From NCBI GenBank assembly GCA_963969395.1, contig OZ017795.1, positions 34,143,063 to 34,207,062 on the forward strand: a DNA stretch of 64,000 bases. Reading direction: 5' to 3'. A program made the position numbers and the translations under genes. Below are positions 25,133-38,796 of the stretch, one piece after another. The notes beneath the pieces are model-generated. The model worked only from the letters and a program-made list of their open reading frames with translations. It was not told where the DNA came from and did not search any database. The stretch is from Pseudoscleropodium purum (taxonomy: Eukaryota > Streptophyta > Bryopsida > Hypnales > Brachytheciaceae). The number at the start of each line of letters is the position of its first letter. Position 1 is the first letter of the stretch.

Positions 25133-28100
25133 CTACTTCCCCTTCAATTTGCAATACGCATACATGCCAGAGCCCACGAAGCCTAATAACTGGCCGAGAA
25201 CATTGAGCTGCACAGGCAAGTTCCCCAATACTATCGTTAGCGCCGGGAAGATCAAACGCAGGAGATTCCAAACCAGTGAGGTCCTAGACACGCTAACAGG
25301 AACAAAAACTCCCTGCATAACTTCGTCGATAAGGATGAAGTCTTCACAATCTCTCCAAAAGTTCCTAAAACAATCTAATCTTAATGAAAACCCTGTCGCC
25401 TGTTTCCAAGAAAATTCAATCTCAATAGCAACGTGACTTCAGTAAGCTCGACTCTGGACTTACACAAGCGACCACTCTCAACAAGGGTGCAATAAGACGA
25501 AGAAAATTCGAATTAAAATCAATTGAACAAGAAATGCGTCAGAAAGTACCCAATCAAATGGTAGTCCACCAAACCAGATCCAGCCAATCAGCACAGTTCC
25601 TAGATCCTGTTGAGAATCCATTTCCGCTTGTTAGTCCTTAGAATCACATTTCCGAGGGAGGGAACGAACTTGTGGGAATTGAAGAGTCAAGACAATGAAT
25701 AGACAACAGACCTTGAGATTGCCACACATGGTCTGTGTAAGAGCAGAATTGAGGGTGGTGTTCAGGAAGATAGTGTAATTCAAACAGAACGCCATCATGC
25801 AGGACAACACCACACAAATCTGCACTCAACAGAAGAGTAAGTGATCGCCGCAAAATTTTGTTCTCAGGAATTAATCAGGCGATAGCATCAGTGTCCAGAA
25901 CACCATGCTATGGCGAGCAGGTTGCTTCTCATGAAGAAGGTTAGATTTAAGTCCTACATGAAAACATCATTTATTAATTCTCTTCTTTCTCTTTCTATTT
26001 GATTAAAACCATTCACACGAAATTTATCTGTTTTTTTATATTTTCTCGTACTAAACGAATTCGAGCTTGGTTAAGTTTATTAGTTTCTTCTGCATCGTCA
26101 GTTGTACTTAAAACACACTTTTTGCGACTAAATCGGTGTCGTAAGAGTAGACATCTTTAATACCTGAAAGCCCAGAACGTGGAGAGATTCGAAATGGAGA
26201 GCTTTATCGAGTTCACCACTCAAAACAATCCACGCGAACAAGAGGGGACCACAAATGATGCCTGCACAAGAAAATATACTCTCATTAACAATGTACTGTC
26301 CATCACCACTTTACAAAGCTGACTAGCCAGTCAAAAACAGGAGGAATCTTGAGTGGAGAAATTGGATAGATTATATCATAATCTTCAAGGAGAACAATGG
26401 CCTCGGATATATTGATAGAGACCCACACCCAAATCAGTTGCAATCCAAAACAGAAACCCCAGATTAGATGATGTCATACCATTGCACCACATCAGGCCGA
26501 AGCTGTTGAGTCCTGTTGTCTTGCCTGCCATGCCAAGTGATAGAATATGTCATTTTAAACCATATGCACGTTGCAACTTCCAATTTGGAAAATTAGCGAC
26601 AAACACGTGATATTAACGTGACTATTACTCTTCGGGAATGGAACAGTTCTCCCTCAGAGACGAGCACTTAACATTTAGCGGAGGACCACTACCCAAACCA
26701 ATGTGTAAAACTAAGCTGCAAGGAACTTACATCACGTACCAAGACGAGCGATTGTAGCAAGATAGATAGCTGTTGTCAGATTGGAGAGAAAGACTAAAGA
26801 GTAGGCTCCCAGTTCAAACGAGAAGTCTCGCGCTCCAGCAATGAAGACGCCGAAAACAATGATAGCCACACTATTGCATCATGACATGCCCATCATAGTG
26901 TCATTATCCTGAGGATCTGGAAATACTTCCTAACTAACTTACGACTTCTTCCAGTCAAAGAAATACTTCCTGACTTGCGACTTCTAACATTCAAATAAAT
27001 GAATAAATTCTGGAATATTACACTAATATTCAGCATCTGCTGCTACATCAAGTGCCATTAAATCATAATAGTAAAACTGTAATAAAGAGTTTGCTGACCT
27101 CGTAATGATAGGGGTAGTATGCCTTTGACCTAAAAGGAAAAACTCCATAACCATGGTAAAGAAAACAGTTGTTCTCCGTAGAGTTGTATACATGGGCACA
27201 CTCACACCTCTTATTGAAGCCATTCCCACTACCTGTCATCAATGAAGCCCTCTCATAAGAAAATTGGAAGAAAATGCGTTGGAATCGCACAGTATACCAC
27301 CTTGAACCGAATCAAAATCGATTGGAAAGGTAAACATACCATATAGAATAAGTAAGCAATCGAGAGAGGAGATGTTTCGCGAAGAACTGGCAAAGGGACA
27401 AATCGTTTAAACTTGGCCTTGTCTGGACCGTCGTCTGTAAATCTGATGATGTCCAGTTTTCGAAGCACATACAACAATGCAGTTGATACTATCATCTGGT
27501 GCATTCATAATTCAACATTAGACATTTTGAGTTGCTTTTCCTAAACTTACGTATCACACTCTGCTATCAAGAACATAAAGCCAAAGCAGGTTCCGACAAG
27601 TGCAGGAATGATTGAGATGCCCTAATTTCACACGCACGCTGCTCACATATCAAAACTATACATGATTTCTAAAACCTACGTCCAAATAACAGTGGCTTTC
27701 TATCGCCTTAAACTTGCGAATGCAGTTACATCTATTCTAAAATAAACGACGTTGATTAAAGGTACACACCTGTAATACCGTAATGACATTTGCACAAGGG
27801 AATTTATAACTCGATAACGCTGCTTTGTTGAACATCACCAGTAAAACTGTAACTCAACCCACAAAGTCCACGTTAATGAATTGCAGACAAGATAAGAATC
27901 GACCAGTTCAAAAATCAGGCTCTAGGCGTTCACAATTGTCACTTGTTGTGGTCTACAATCCCCACTTTGAAATTGCATAAGACATTCCGACACAGTGATA
28001 AATTTTTTATCTTAAACATACTTGGCTCTTGTACCCAAAGAGCTCTCCACAGCTCTATACGTCTCCCCCAAAACACACTCCTACGTACTGGATTAAACGC

Positions 28101-28895
28101 TTAAAGTGACAGAAAGAGAATCCTCTATCTCGCAGACAGAATTCCACAGCAAACTCAAATCCTAAGAAACCCTTCCACTCAACAAGATCTCTTGAATTTC
28201 GTGACTAGCTCTTCAAAATTTATCAACAATTTATTGCGCGTATACCCACAATCAGTGCCCTAATTGAAGGAGCATGGAATCCATCCGAAGGTCACGGACC
28301 GACTAATATGCGACTCTGCAACTTCAAATTATATAAAAACTGGACCTCGAACATCTGTAAAAGCTCTGTATGATTTCTCCAGTAGACAGAATTCCAACGC
28401 AAACTCAAATCCTAACACACCGGGAACTCAACACAATCTGTCGAGATTCGTAACCAGGCTTCGAAACTCTATCAACAATCCATGGTGAATATACCGACAA
28501 TCAGTACCCTCATTGAAGAAGCTGACACTAAAGCCTATGCGATGTCAAATACTCCGAACCTTTGAATTACCAAGTAGACAGGATTCCAATGCAAATTCAA
28601 ATCCTAACACAATCTCTCCAAATTCGTTACCAGGTTTCGAAAATCCATCAAAAATCCACGATGAATACACCGACAATCAGTGCTCTCATTGCAGAAGCTC
28701 ACACTAATGGCAGAGACTCAAAAACCTTGAATTCCATAAAAACAACACATCGAGAAACGAGTTCTCACCAGCACAGATCATGTAGGAAAGCGCCACCAGG
28801 GCGCCCCGTCGACTCATCGGCTTCGTTTGTAACGCCGCCCCAGGCATCGAGATCGGAAGAACCGACATAGAGCTCGATTTAACTGGCCCTTCCAT
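25133..28895 (-). CDS. Nucleotide-sugar transporter, SLC35D/UGNT1-like (10 exons)
   Basis: A multi-pass antiporter predicted to carry nucleotide sugars into the Golgi or ER lumen. Exons are 28895-28769, 27846-27770, 27495-27340, 27232-27099, 26870-26740, 26524-26480, 26261-26164, 25819-25712, 25606-25550 and 25207-25133. All junctions are GT-AG and sum to 1008 nt, giving 335 aa. Family signatures, in order, are MFNKAALSSY, VPMYTTLRRTTVFFTM, IAGARDFSFE, GLNSFGLMWCNG, LNYTIFLNTTLNSALTQT, CGNLKDLGT and GGLPFDWLNVLGQLLGF. The overall pattern is that of the plant UGNT1 (UDP-GlcNAc transporter) group within NST/TPT-type DMT transporters; the substrate itself is inferred. The C terminus reads KLKGK, which fits a KXKXX retrieval signal and suggests ER/early-Golgi cycling. 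The start ATG has G at -3 and +4. Confidence 0.93.
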
Positions 28896-29640
28896 CTCTC
28901 CAATCCAACTCCGAAGCAACTCGTAGCACTCTCTTACATGAACTCGTAGCAATCTCTAACATAAACTCGTAGCGCTCTCTTACATAAACCCTACTTGAAC
29001 CTCTACAAAACTACCTGAGATTGACCCACCCCATTTTCCGAAACAAACCACGCCAAACGAAAATGAAAATCTCATCAAACATTAGCGAATGATCATGCTC
29101 CACAGCCACAACCCCAAATCCACTTCCGACGGTTTCTTCTCAATAACAAAATCAACAACTATCATCGCATCGTGCTTGGAAGAGATTCAGGGTCAACAAG
29201 TGAGCGTAGAAACTGATATGCAAGCGAGAAAGAACCTCAGAAACTGAAAAAAGAAAAGGATCAATCGTTTCAAGTCGTCACGAAGACTTCGTTCACTGCA
29301 AGGAAGGAAGCAGGCAAGAAAGTGGATTAAAAAAAAATGGGACACAGGCAGGAAGGCTTGCTTTGACTGAATTGGACGACGACCCAGTTTCAGACTGAAA
29401 CTACTATGAGTTACACTGTTACAGTGGTTTTCACGATTCCCGAGGATGGCGAGGTTGGCGCGATGAATGCAAATCCACAATCTGCAGTGGTGATGGAGCG
29501 GCGACGGGAAACAGAACGCGGATTCAAGGCGCTGGAGCACGTGCATGCCGCCATAGCGACAAGGCGGGCTTCGTTCCGTGAATGGGGACGAACTTTCGTA
29601 GGGATTTGCAGCTCAGTTTTTTAACCCAAGAAGGCAGGAA
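28896..29640 (-). promoter_or_regulatory. 5' region of the nucleotide-sugar transporter gene
   Basis: DNA upstream of the start codon is less AT-biased than the following intergenic stretch, and an A/G-rich tract lies at about 29225-29340. Frames here (for example 29193-29546 minus) do not resemble a protein family. It probably holds the leader and promoter. Confidence 0.4.
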
Positions 29641-31102
29641 AGACGTTCAGTTGGGGACTAAAAGTGTTTGATGAATGACTTTGAAGGAAATTGTAGAAAT
29701 GCATAATACACTTTAACTCTTAGAGTGTTCTAATCCTTTCTTGAAATTTTTGCATATTTTTGCTTATATCTTTATAAACACATGTTATGTATCTCTATTT
29801 TAATCAAATTTGTCATACAAAAAGTTTAGTTTTCAAAAAAGTCAAGCATTGGCTTGAATGAACAAGAAGTTTTGTGATCATGAAGGTTCCTTGAATTTTT
29901 TGTTCACTATCCAAGATTGGGATATTGGATTGTTGAGGGGTTGAAGCAATCATACCCATTAGAAACCTTCACTCGATTGCTTGTTCAAGATTTTTTGGCA
30001 AAATGTTGGAGTAGTATAGACACAAGAAGCAATTTTGGAAGGGTCCATAATGAATGTACATAACTTATTCATCACGGAATGTGATCATTTTTAGTGCTAA
30101 ATGTTGGAATAGGGCCATGTTTGTCTAAGGTTAATTTATCAAGGATGACAACTAAAAGTGTCTACCAAATATCATCCACAGAAACAATAGAATGAAGAAC
30201 ATACATATTAATTTTAAATTAATTTTTTTTGGTTGACTACAATAGTAATAGGGCTATGTCTTTCTAAAATTGAAGGTTTGCGTGTCAAGAACTAAGTATC
30301 TAATACCATATTTTCAAATTCTTAAATAACCAATTATTTACTAAATATGGTAAGATATACTCTATTATATCAATAATTTAACAATTTGCATCTTTTGTTT
30401 TAAAATATAATTATAATTATAATGTTCATTTTAAAATTACCATTTTATCATTCTATTATTTTAATATTTAAGCCTTATTATGCTCAAATAGAACACAATA
30501 TAAGTAAAGTATATGACCATTTTGTAGCTTTAGAACCCTATTAGAGGTCTAATAATGATCCAAATTTGAAATGCCATGTGCCACTTGATCCTTTTCAACA
30601 TGAATTGAATATAAACATTTACCACAATTGTATACCTTAGTTCATGCACCTTCCACCTTAAATGCACAAAAAACATCATACATATTGTGTCCAAAATTAG
30701 ACCTTTCAAACCTTTAAAGGTTAAATTCTACATTATCTTTTTAAAATTTTTCATTGGTGGTTCTAAAATTTTAGCTAAGGCTATCAATTTTGCCAAATTT
30801 TGCAAATCATTTTTTTATTGAATTAATTCAAATAAAATTTTGGATAATTTACAACAAAATTGCTACAAAAGATTGTTGAATATTCACATTTTTTCCTCAA
30901 GATTATAGCTGAGACTAAGATATTCATAAAAATATGGAGATATATAACATATTGTAATAATATTATATTGATTTCATTTGTATGAAATGTATACAATTTA
31001 ATTACATTATGTTATGACAAAAACATATACATGCTTTTAAGAGAGGATTTTTTTAGAATATTTGCTAATATTTTATGTGCATCTTCTAAGTATAAAAAGA
31101 TT

Positions 31103-31124
31103 AGAGAGAGAGAGAGAGAGAGAG
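31103..31124. repeat. (AG)n microsatellite
   Basis: An uninterrupted AG dinucleotide run of about 11 units. Confidence 0.95.
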
Positions 31125-32929
31125 GGGTTCTTTTAGGCTGTTTCTATAATTAGAATAATATGTAGATAAATGATGAATAGATGAATAATTGAATAATTCA
31201 TAAAATTTGAAGTTATAAAATTTAAATCATAAAATCATTAAGATATAAATTACAAACATAAAACTAATATAAAACTTAGCAATTGGAAAAATATATATTT
31301 ATTTTATACTTTCAATTCAAAATATTTCTTATCTTAAAATTGATATTAAATTTTTGGCATTTAAAAAAGTATTGTAGCTATAGAGGATATATAGAACCCT
31401 TGAACCATAGGTATTGCATCTATAATTTATCATCAAAGAATTTTATAACATTAAATTTTTTTTTAAATCCAAGGGTTATATCCAAAACAAATTTAAAATT
31501 TAAAATATATAGTGTTTGCAAAAATTGTAGGTTCAATTGTTGAAAATGAGAAAAATAATGAAAAATTGGAATTTTTTGTAATATCAAAAACCATGAAATT
31601 TCAGCAAAAATCAATGATGTACAATTGGAAATAATATTCAAATTATTGTAATGAGGGAGCATCAACAATTGTGGATAGTTTTGGAGTCTACAAAGGAGTG
31701 TTGAAAATTTTGGAATGGCTCATGCCAAGGAATAACAAATTCCAAGTGTCGAATGTTTTAGGTCCTTTAAAATAATTATTTTGACACTTGGGTAGAGCTT
31801 GGATACTTAACTTGACCAAGATGTATGATAACATCATTTGACAATTCTTGTGTGTTTGAAATACTATTAATGGTGTTTTTACTAAATTAAGAAGATATGT
31901 ACACTACACTAGAAAAACATATAAAGTAAACCAACTACTATGACAAGCAAAGTACCCAATGTAGACATCTAGAAAAAGACCCATTACAATCTACTTACAT
32001 CAATGAATGACATAATTTTTGCAATAAATAAGAGTTAAGCTAATTAGGTTGAATTGGTGGCTACAATCAATGCCTTGGGTGATGGTGAAAGAGTTACGTA
32101 GTGATTACAATAGGAACTTCTACCTTTTTAGTGTTCATTCATCATAAGAAGTAACTTTTTTATTCCTTCATGTCATGGCTATATTAAAAAAATATTGTGG
32201 ACATGTTAGGAAATATTGTGATTGCTTTATGTGGTAAGATGACCATTATAGGTATACTTTTTGGTGATTTTGAGAGACTATTTTGGGCCAATTGGCAACA
32301 CACCTCAAAAATTCATAACAAATTCTTATTTTGTTAAAAAAAAAAAAAATTCAATTGTTCTCTCCATTTTCCATATTTTTCTTCTATGGCAAAATTGAAA
32401 AAATTTCTACAATGTTTTACGACCTAGATTCAATTTCCACCCAACCTCCCAGTTTATTATTGAACATTGTTATGATTTGAATTCAACTTTGCTACATCCT
32501 CAATTTAATATGTGACTTAATACTTGAAGTTGTATACTCAAGTGAGAAGTTGTTTAAAGTATAAAGCTACCATACAATGGAATTTCAAATGAAGAGCTAG
32601 AAAGATGGTGTAAGTTTATTAGAATTTTTTTTCAAAATCTTTCATTGATATACAATCCTAAACTTCAGATTGCAAATTGAGCAACAAATTGCTCAAGAAA
32701 TTAGAGAATGAAAATAAAGTTACAACAAACTTCAAAATGCTCATTATACTTGAATGATGAAGAATCAAAAATTGTAGGGTGTAGGATTGTTGGAAAGCTA
32801 TTAGTAACTTTTAGCTTTTAGGTGAACTCATACCTTTACCTAATTGTGATTTTTTATAAAGCCTAATTGTAAAATGTTTTAAAATGTTCACCCTCCATTC
32901 TTGAGAACCTAGGGTTGTTTAGGTTAATA

Positions 32930-33040
32930 TTGAACCTATTTTTAGCACTTTGAAAATTCATAGTTTATTCATATGGTGTACAATGAATGCATTCAACAAA
33001 TATCTAAAGTCCCCTTTATTGCACTAAGGATACACAACAA
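32930..33040 (-). repeat. Dispersed repeat C copy (minus orientation)
   Basis: In reverse complement it reads CAATAAAGGGGACTTTAGAT, then ATGAATAAACTATGAATTTT and CAAAGTGCTAAAAATAGG. This is the same order as the copies at 11.2 and 15.0 kb. Confidence 0.5.
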
Positions 33041-33742
33041 AAACACTTGCAATTCAATAATAGGAACCATGCTCAAACCATGCTCTACCCTTATTAGGAC
33101 AATTTTACATGATGTTACCTTACTACATTCGAGAATGTGAAGAAAGTATTACTGCTACTCGCAGCCTTTAAATATAAATCGTACGTTACTGTACTGCAAG
33201 TTCAAGTGGCACATGAAGTTGAATGAGTTTCTTTTGTGACGATTGACATCAGATGTCAATTAGATCCAGACAGGAGGAGAAGACACTTTGAGTCATGTTG
33301 AGATATGTTCAGGAAATTAACGAAAGGGAAGTCAGTCGATCAATACACCAAGCAGGGCATTGGGGGTTAAACGATGGTATCTGCATTGCTGGATTATAGC
33401 AAGCCAAGAGCACCACTTGCTGCTTGAGAGAGTGACTAGAATCACTTACACAAGTGTCTCAATATGAGGAATCCCTAAAGGTCTCCTTGATCGGTAAAAG
33501 TCAACTGAAGAAGCGTAGCAATCTATTTGACAAGTCAGTCAAGGCCCTGCAAGTCCTGGTGTATAACTCTGCTGAGGCTGGCAGACTTTGACTTGTACTC
33601 AATATGGTACTCACATCCGTCCGCCAACGAACTCGCATCTCAATTTCGGCGGAGGAAAGATACTAACTCCACCACCGACTATACAAAGAATTCGTTCAAA
33701 TCTAAATAACAAAAATAATACCGTAGGTAGTCTCGGCATGTA

Positions 33743-36700
33743 TCACGGTAATTGTGCAGTCTCCTTCACGGCCTTCTTTACATCTTCGTTCAGATCTCCA
33801 TCTATAGCCTCCGATGCCGTCCCAAGCTTGACTATGTCTTCCACCAAAATCTTGCCATCTGCAGCACAAAGTAGCCAACCAAAAGACATTCAATAAGATT
33901 GTAATTAAAAGAACAATTTGATAATGATGCAATGAACTTCCAAATTTACACATTGGCAAATTTATACTGCAAGAGAAGGCACTTCGCGAAATGAGGATGC
34001 ATGGAAACTAGACCTGAATCTTTTGCCAAATTGGCTATTAATTCATGCACAGACTCCTTATCGAGGCTGTCCTTCAAAAACACAGCTGCAGCGGCCACCT
34101 CCTCAGGAGTAACCTTCCCATCGTAGTCCCTGAAAGCCAATTACGCGGTCACAAACTTCCCATAATCTCACAGTGTGCACAGGTCTTAACTTTAATCACC
34201 ACAGAAAACTGATTGAGAATTATCCAAAGCACCGCACTAAGAAAACGTAAAAAAAAAAGGTCGGTCGTCAGAAACTGGACAGAAGGAACACGTACCTGTC
34301 TAAGATTCTCCAACGATCCCCGATCTTTAGATCAACATCATCCAGCTCCTTTTCCAGCTTGTGGAGCATGGCATCCACCTGAAAAATACAGAGTGCCATT
34401 TATGAAACAGAGAACTTGCATAGAGAAATGGAAGGCTATTGTGAGAGCTACAACCCGCTGCCACTAACCAGTACATTTCTAGTGCACTATAACAAATCGT
34501 AACAGGACGCTTTACTATGTTTTCTCCTTCCCTGCAAAATTAGAGTTGTAATATCCTTTGAGGTGCAAGACTGAGCACTAGAGGAAAGTGATCGCAATGA
34601 GAAGTTACCCTCTCGATTAAAGCAGACGAGACGTGATCGGCTGGAGATTTCTCATCTTTCTCTCCATCTTTCTTCTCTGCAGGCCGTGCGGCATGGTAAA
34701 ATGCCTGGCGAGCCTCTTCTGCACCTTCGGTACCTTCCTTCTCAACCATTTGGTTGTAGAGCTCAATCTGCAGAGATAAATAGTACGTTTGAGTGGAGGA
34801 GACAAGCAAAGAATGTCAGGATATCAACTACCAAATCGAACAATAAAGTAGATCACGATCTATAGCAAAACGGTAGAATAAATCAATTCAACAGTATTTT
34901 TAGGCTAAACACCTATCACGGAGACAAGAAAACTAACATGACTTCGTAACAGCCTGGTAATGATTTAGACACAAAGCATAAATGAGGATACCTCATTCTT
35001 GACGAGTCTCAGGAATTCCCCTCGTTCCTTACTGACAGACTGCAACACAACAAGAGCACCACAGGTTCAGAAAAAGATAACAAATTTGGGACAGGAATGC
35101 GCTACTCAGAAAAATCGTAAGACGAAACAGATAAGGACAACCCAAAAGACTCAATAAGGAAGAAGGTCAATCCTGTAACTTCAGCAGTCGCTGTAAAACA
35201 ATGAAAATCTATAATACTAAATAAGCTACCAAACGAAGCATGCCAAATAAAAATAAGACCATAAATCCCAACTATCGAAATAATGAGAATAACTAGCAAT
35301 CAAACAAGGAGATGTAGCCAAAGAGTGTCAGGAACTCACCGATGCTGATGCCAACACAGCCAGGGCCCCACTAAGCTTGCAAAGCTCTTCCCTTTTGTCA
35401 GAAGTTTTAGTTTGCGCAAGTTGCTGAGCCTCACGAGCGGTAGCAAGCATCATCTCACGAAGAGCGTGATCCTTCTCATCACTACCAGCAGCAACTTTTT
35501 CTCGTTTTTCATTCTGGTCCCCGTCACCTTTCTTCTTCTCTTCCTCGGCCTGTGAAACAACTTATCCTTAGAAAATAAACTATTTTCGCCCCAATCACAG
35601 CATCGCGAAATAATCCCAAAAATAACTACTAGGCTACAGAAAAATGACAGTTGCCGATGTTCTTGGTATATAGCAGGAACAGCTACCTTAATTAGTTCCT
35701 CCTCTGCCTGCAGGAACTCCAACTTGCGCCTGCGCTCTGCTAGTGCCTCTTCACTAGGATCGTTCTTCTCCCCAACCGAGTCAATGACCTCATCAGGTAG
35801 TGACGAGAGTGTGGCTTGCACTGCGTCCTCAGGTCTCCTGCCCGCCACCAAGAAAGCTCTGCAATACCAAGAGTCGTTAAGCCGTGAGTCCCAACAACAA
35901 TGTCAACTTCAACGATTATAATCAGATTTTGATTGGATTGGGTTGGATTAGATTGGGATAGTATCAGAAATAGTAAAGCTACCACCGCAAAAAAATTAAC
36001 CTAAATGTACCACGATCAGGCTAGACCAGATGCATCCATTTCACAGTGAGCACTTGAAGTAACGCATGACTTTCACAGCATATCAGACCGTACCTTGAAA
36101 GAATGAGCAGAGAAGAAGGAAGGGAGTGGTTTAACGATAAATCCAACCAATCACCCAGCTGCATCAAGACATAAACCACATACGACAAAATAAAAAGCTG
36201 TTAAAACACCGGCACAATCGAGGAATGAAAGTTCGAACACGATCTGAGACGATAAAGGTACACTACGATAATCACGAGGCTAAAACTAGAACTTCCACGA
36301 AGCAATGAATCTAACTTGAAGTCTAGAAAAATAATTTTGAAAATACAACGGTATTGGCAAAATCTACCTGTTTGCGCATATCCTCCACAGATCTCAACCC
36401 AAGCATACCACGTTCCCTGCATGCTTGTCGGAGCTCCGCCTCCGAAAGCGAATCCACACCCTCACTCTGTATCATCCTATCGTCTTCCTTGATCCTGCGA
36501 CCACAAGAGCTCCACAATGTCACAACATAACAGTACAGCATCAAGGCATGATATGGAAATACATAAACATTGAGATGACAAGATAAAAATAGCATGCACA
36601 CAAACCATAGTGAATATAAACACCTAAACGTCGAGGAAACACTACTAATGTCATATAGTATAGGTGGTCCAATGATGAATGATACGAGAAAAACAACCTC

Positions 36701-38796
36701 AACATCTGAAGCTGAAAGTGCAATATCTACAGACAAAACATATATACAATACTAGATAAGTACCAGCCCAATTTGGTCCGAAGACTGTATCGAAGATAAG
36801 CATCCGTGCCATAAGGCTGAATATTCATTAGCTTGCACATGCTCACTAGCCTGGGCCTGCAATACACATGTAACCCACAAGTATAAAATTACAGGAAAAA
36901 AAACTTATTGTCTGGAAGGCAATCCAAAGCCACCATCGACCATTAGCTATTCAACGTGCTTGGGCAACCTCATTCAAGAAGGAAAATCGGACTGACTGAA
37001 ATTTTATATAAACTTTGGGAAAGCATGTGTACCTGCTGATGTTATCCAGTGTCAACTCATCATTGAACAGCTTTCCAAATGATAAAATGTCATCGTTCTG
37101 CACTTGTCCCCCTGTTCTGACCTGTTGTACAAAAGCAAGGACATCAGATTATAATTACGAGGGCTAAATAATTCGTGGGAAAAAAGTCTCCCTAATAAGA
37201 CACATTGTGCAAATACGATGGGCATGTCGTCCAAGACAGGAAAAAACGAGTTCGTTTTGAAACCAGTCCTTGCTGCAATATAGATTTAAAATCCTGGTGA
37301 AGCAGAGGAACTAAAGCTCCCAAGTTGAGTACAAGATACAAACAAACCTTTTTAATGAAATCGTCCAACTCATCCGCTGTTCTGCGGAGCTCTCCACTTC
37401 GGGAACTCTTAAGCTCCTTGGCCATCTCCCCAACGGTATCCTGTAAGAACTTGGCGTACTGTATCCTGGCGTTCAACCGTTTCTTAAGTTGTTCCTACAG
37501 TAAGGAAAACACAGAACACGTTTTAAGACACCAGATTTCAATGCCGGCTGCATTTTACTGAGGACAAGCAAACCTAATAGTCCAAGAACGCACACAATAC
37601 TTTAACACCCTAGTGAGCAGAAACACATGGTAAAACGTACACCCTACCTGCTCCTTCATCTTGTCTTGGAATGTAGACGGCAACATGTTGGGAAACAACT
37701 TGAGGGCTACGGGTAAAAGAAACTCCATGAAGGGAACAATTATGAATACAGCAAAAGGTACGAGTCGGAAAATATCAGCAGTGGTGCGAGTCAATTGAGT
37801 TCGTTCTCGTCGGCTCAAATTCTTGCCCCCAGCCAGCTTGAGGAGCAATCGTGAGCAGATTTTCACATCGGCCCACAGCAACTTGGTTCCCACCCAATAA
37901 TGTTGTAGCTCAACCCAAAATGATTTTTTCCACCCAGAGATCTTGTTTGCCCAATCTTGTCTGCCAAGGCACGCAAACCGGTCATATGAAATCAGATAAG
38001 ACATATCTATCAGATTACTCACTAGGCTCACAAAATGAAAATGAGGCTCAAAACAGCCGCCATTCCCACCTCGAAAATGCTTATCAAAGACATGTGTGGA
38101 CGGAGAACTTCAAAACACAAGTCAAAAGTAACGAAAACGACTTGTAATCTCGCACCTGCTCATAGCCGCAATCGCTCGAAGCGCCGGTCCAATGCCGAAG
38201 AACACATTGCGGACCTTGATCATCCATCCGTCACTTGGTTTTTTAATTGCTTCTTTCGTCTTAGGCGCTTCTTGCGACTGCTTGTGCTTCGCCTTTACAG
38301 AGCTAAGATCCTCGACTGCAACATCACAATCCTCTGGAGAAGGTTCTTTCTCATTTTTCTTCGAGCTCTGCGCCTCTTCGTCTTCATCGTACCGAATAGC
38401 CGTGGCGGCATTCGAAGCCCTCGCCGCTTCCTCCGTCACACGCGTATAGGTCGCTAGCCATCTCTTTCCCTCGGGACCTTGACCCCACAGCCTCAAGCCA
38501 CTCCCCGAAACCTCACTGTGTTTCCAAATAGTACCATCCTGAACGTGCAGAGACCTCCCCGACAAGGCAATTCCGGAAGTCTCTATTGACTCAGTGTCAT
38601 TTCTCTCCTTGTGATCCAACAGAAATTGGTCCACGACAGTCGGCAAAACCCGGCCATGAGTGTAGCGTCCGATCGATGATCGACAAGAATCCAGAGAATA
38701 GCCGCCATTCGCCTGCTGCTGCGTAGGCTTCAGAAGAAGCTCCTCCACAAGCTGCCTCACCCGCCGACGCGGAATTCCGAGTAGCCTTGACCCCAT
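33743..38796 (-). CDS. LETM1-like: LETM1-family mitochondrial inner-membrane protein (14 exons)
   Basis: LETM1 proteins support K+/H+ (or Ca2+/H+) exchange and protein-synthesis homeostasis at the mitochondrial inner membrane. Exons are 38796-38156, 37960-37648, 37494-37348, 37121-37033, 36856-36764, 36494-36368, 36158-36094, 35858-35687, 35549-35340, 35039-34992, 34767-34609, 34378-34296, 34129-34014 and 33858-33743. All are GT-AG and sum to 2379 nt, giving 792 aa, close to plant LETM1 length. The N terminus is Arg-rich ([10 protein letters not shown]), as in a mitochondrial presequence. The LETM1 core begins near residue 224, with [30 protein letters not shown], a membrane segment at about 278-303 and [32 protein letters not shown] follows. 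The C terminus has coiled-coil-like charged segments and an EF-hand-like loop ([12 protein letters not shown], 715-726), then a second, weaker DSDGKI loop. The upstream open frame has no ATG. Confidence 0.95.

Larger units (their letters stand above)
29641..33742. other. Gene-free AT-rich stretch
   Basis: No supportable gene. It contains an (AG)n run at 31103-31124, a CACTAGAAAAAC word at 31907-31918 that resembles a CACTA-type terminus, and a reverse-complement copy of dispersed repeat C at about 32930-33040. From about 33150 the composition rises toward the LETM1 3' flank. Confidence 0.45.

Noticed and set aside
27023..27098. Coding continuation of transporter exon 4 to 27023
   Set aside because: The donor at 27099/27098 (GAG|GTCAGC) joins exactly in phase to 26870, restoring the family's conserved IAGARD segment.
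28264..28870. Plus-strand frames with repeated SRQNSNANSNPNT-like peptides
   Set aside because: They lie within an intron and first exon of the minus-strand transporter. The similarity reflects a local DNA duplication near 28380 and 28580 in the intron, not a gene.
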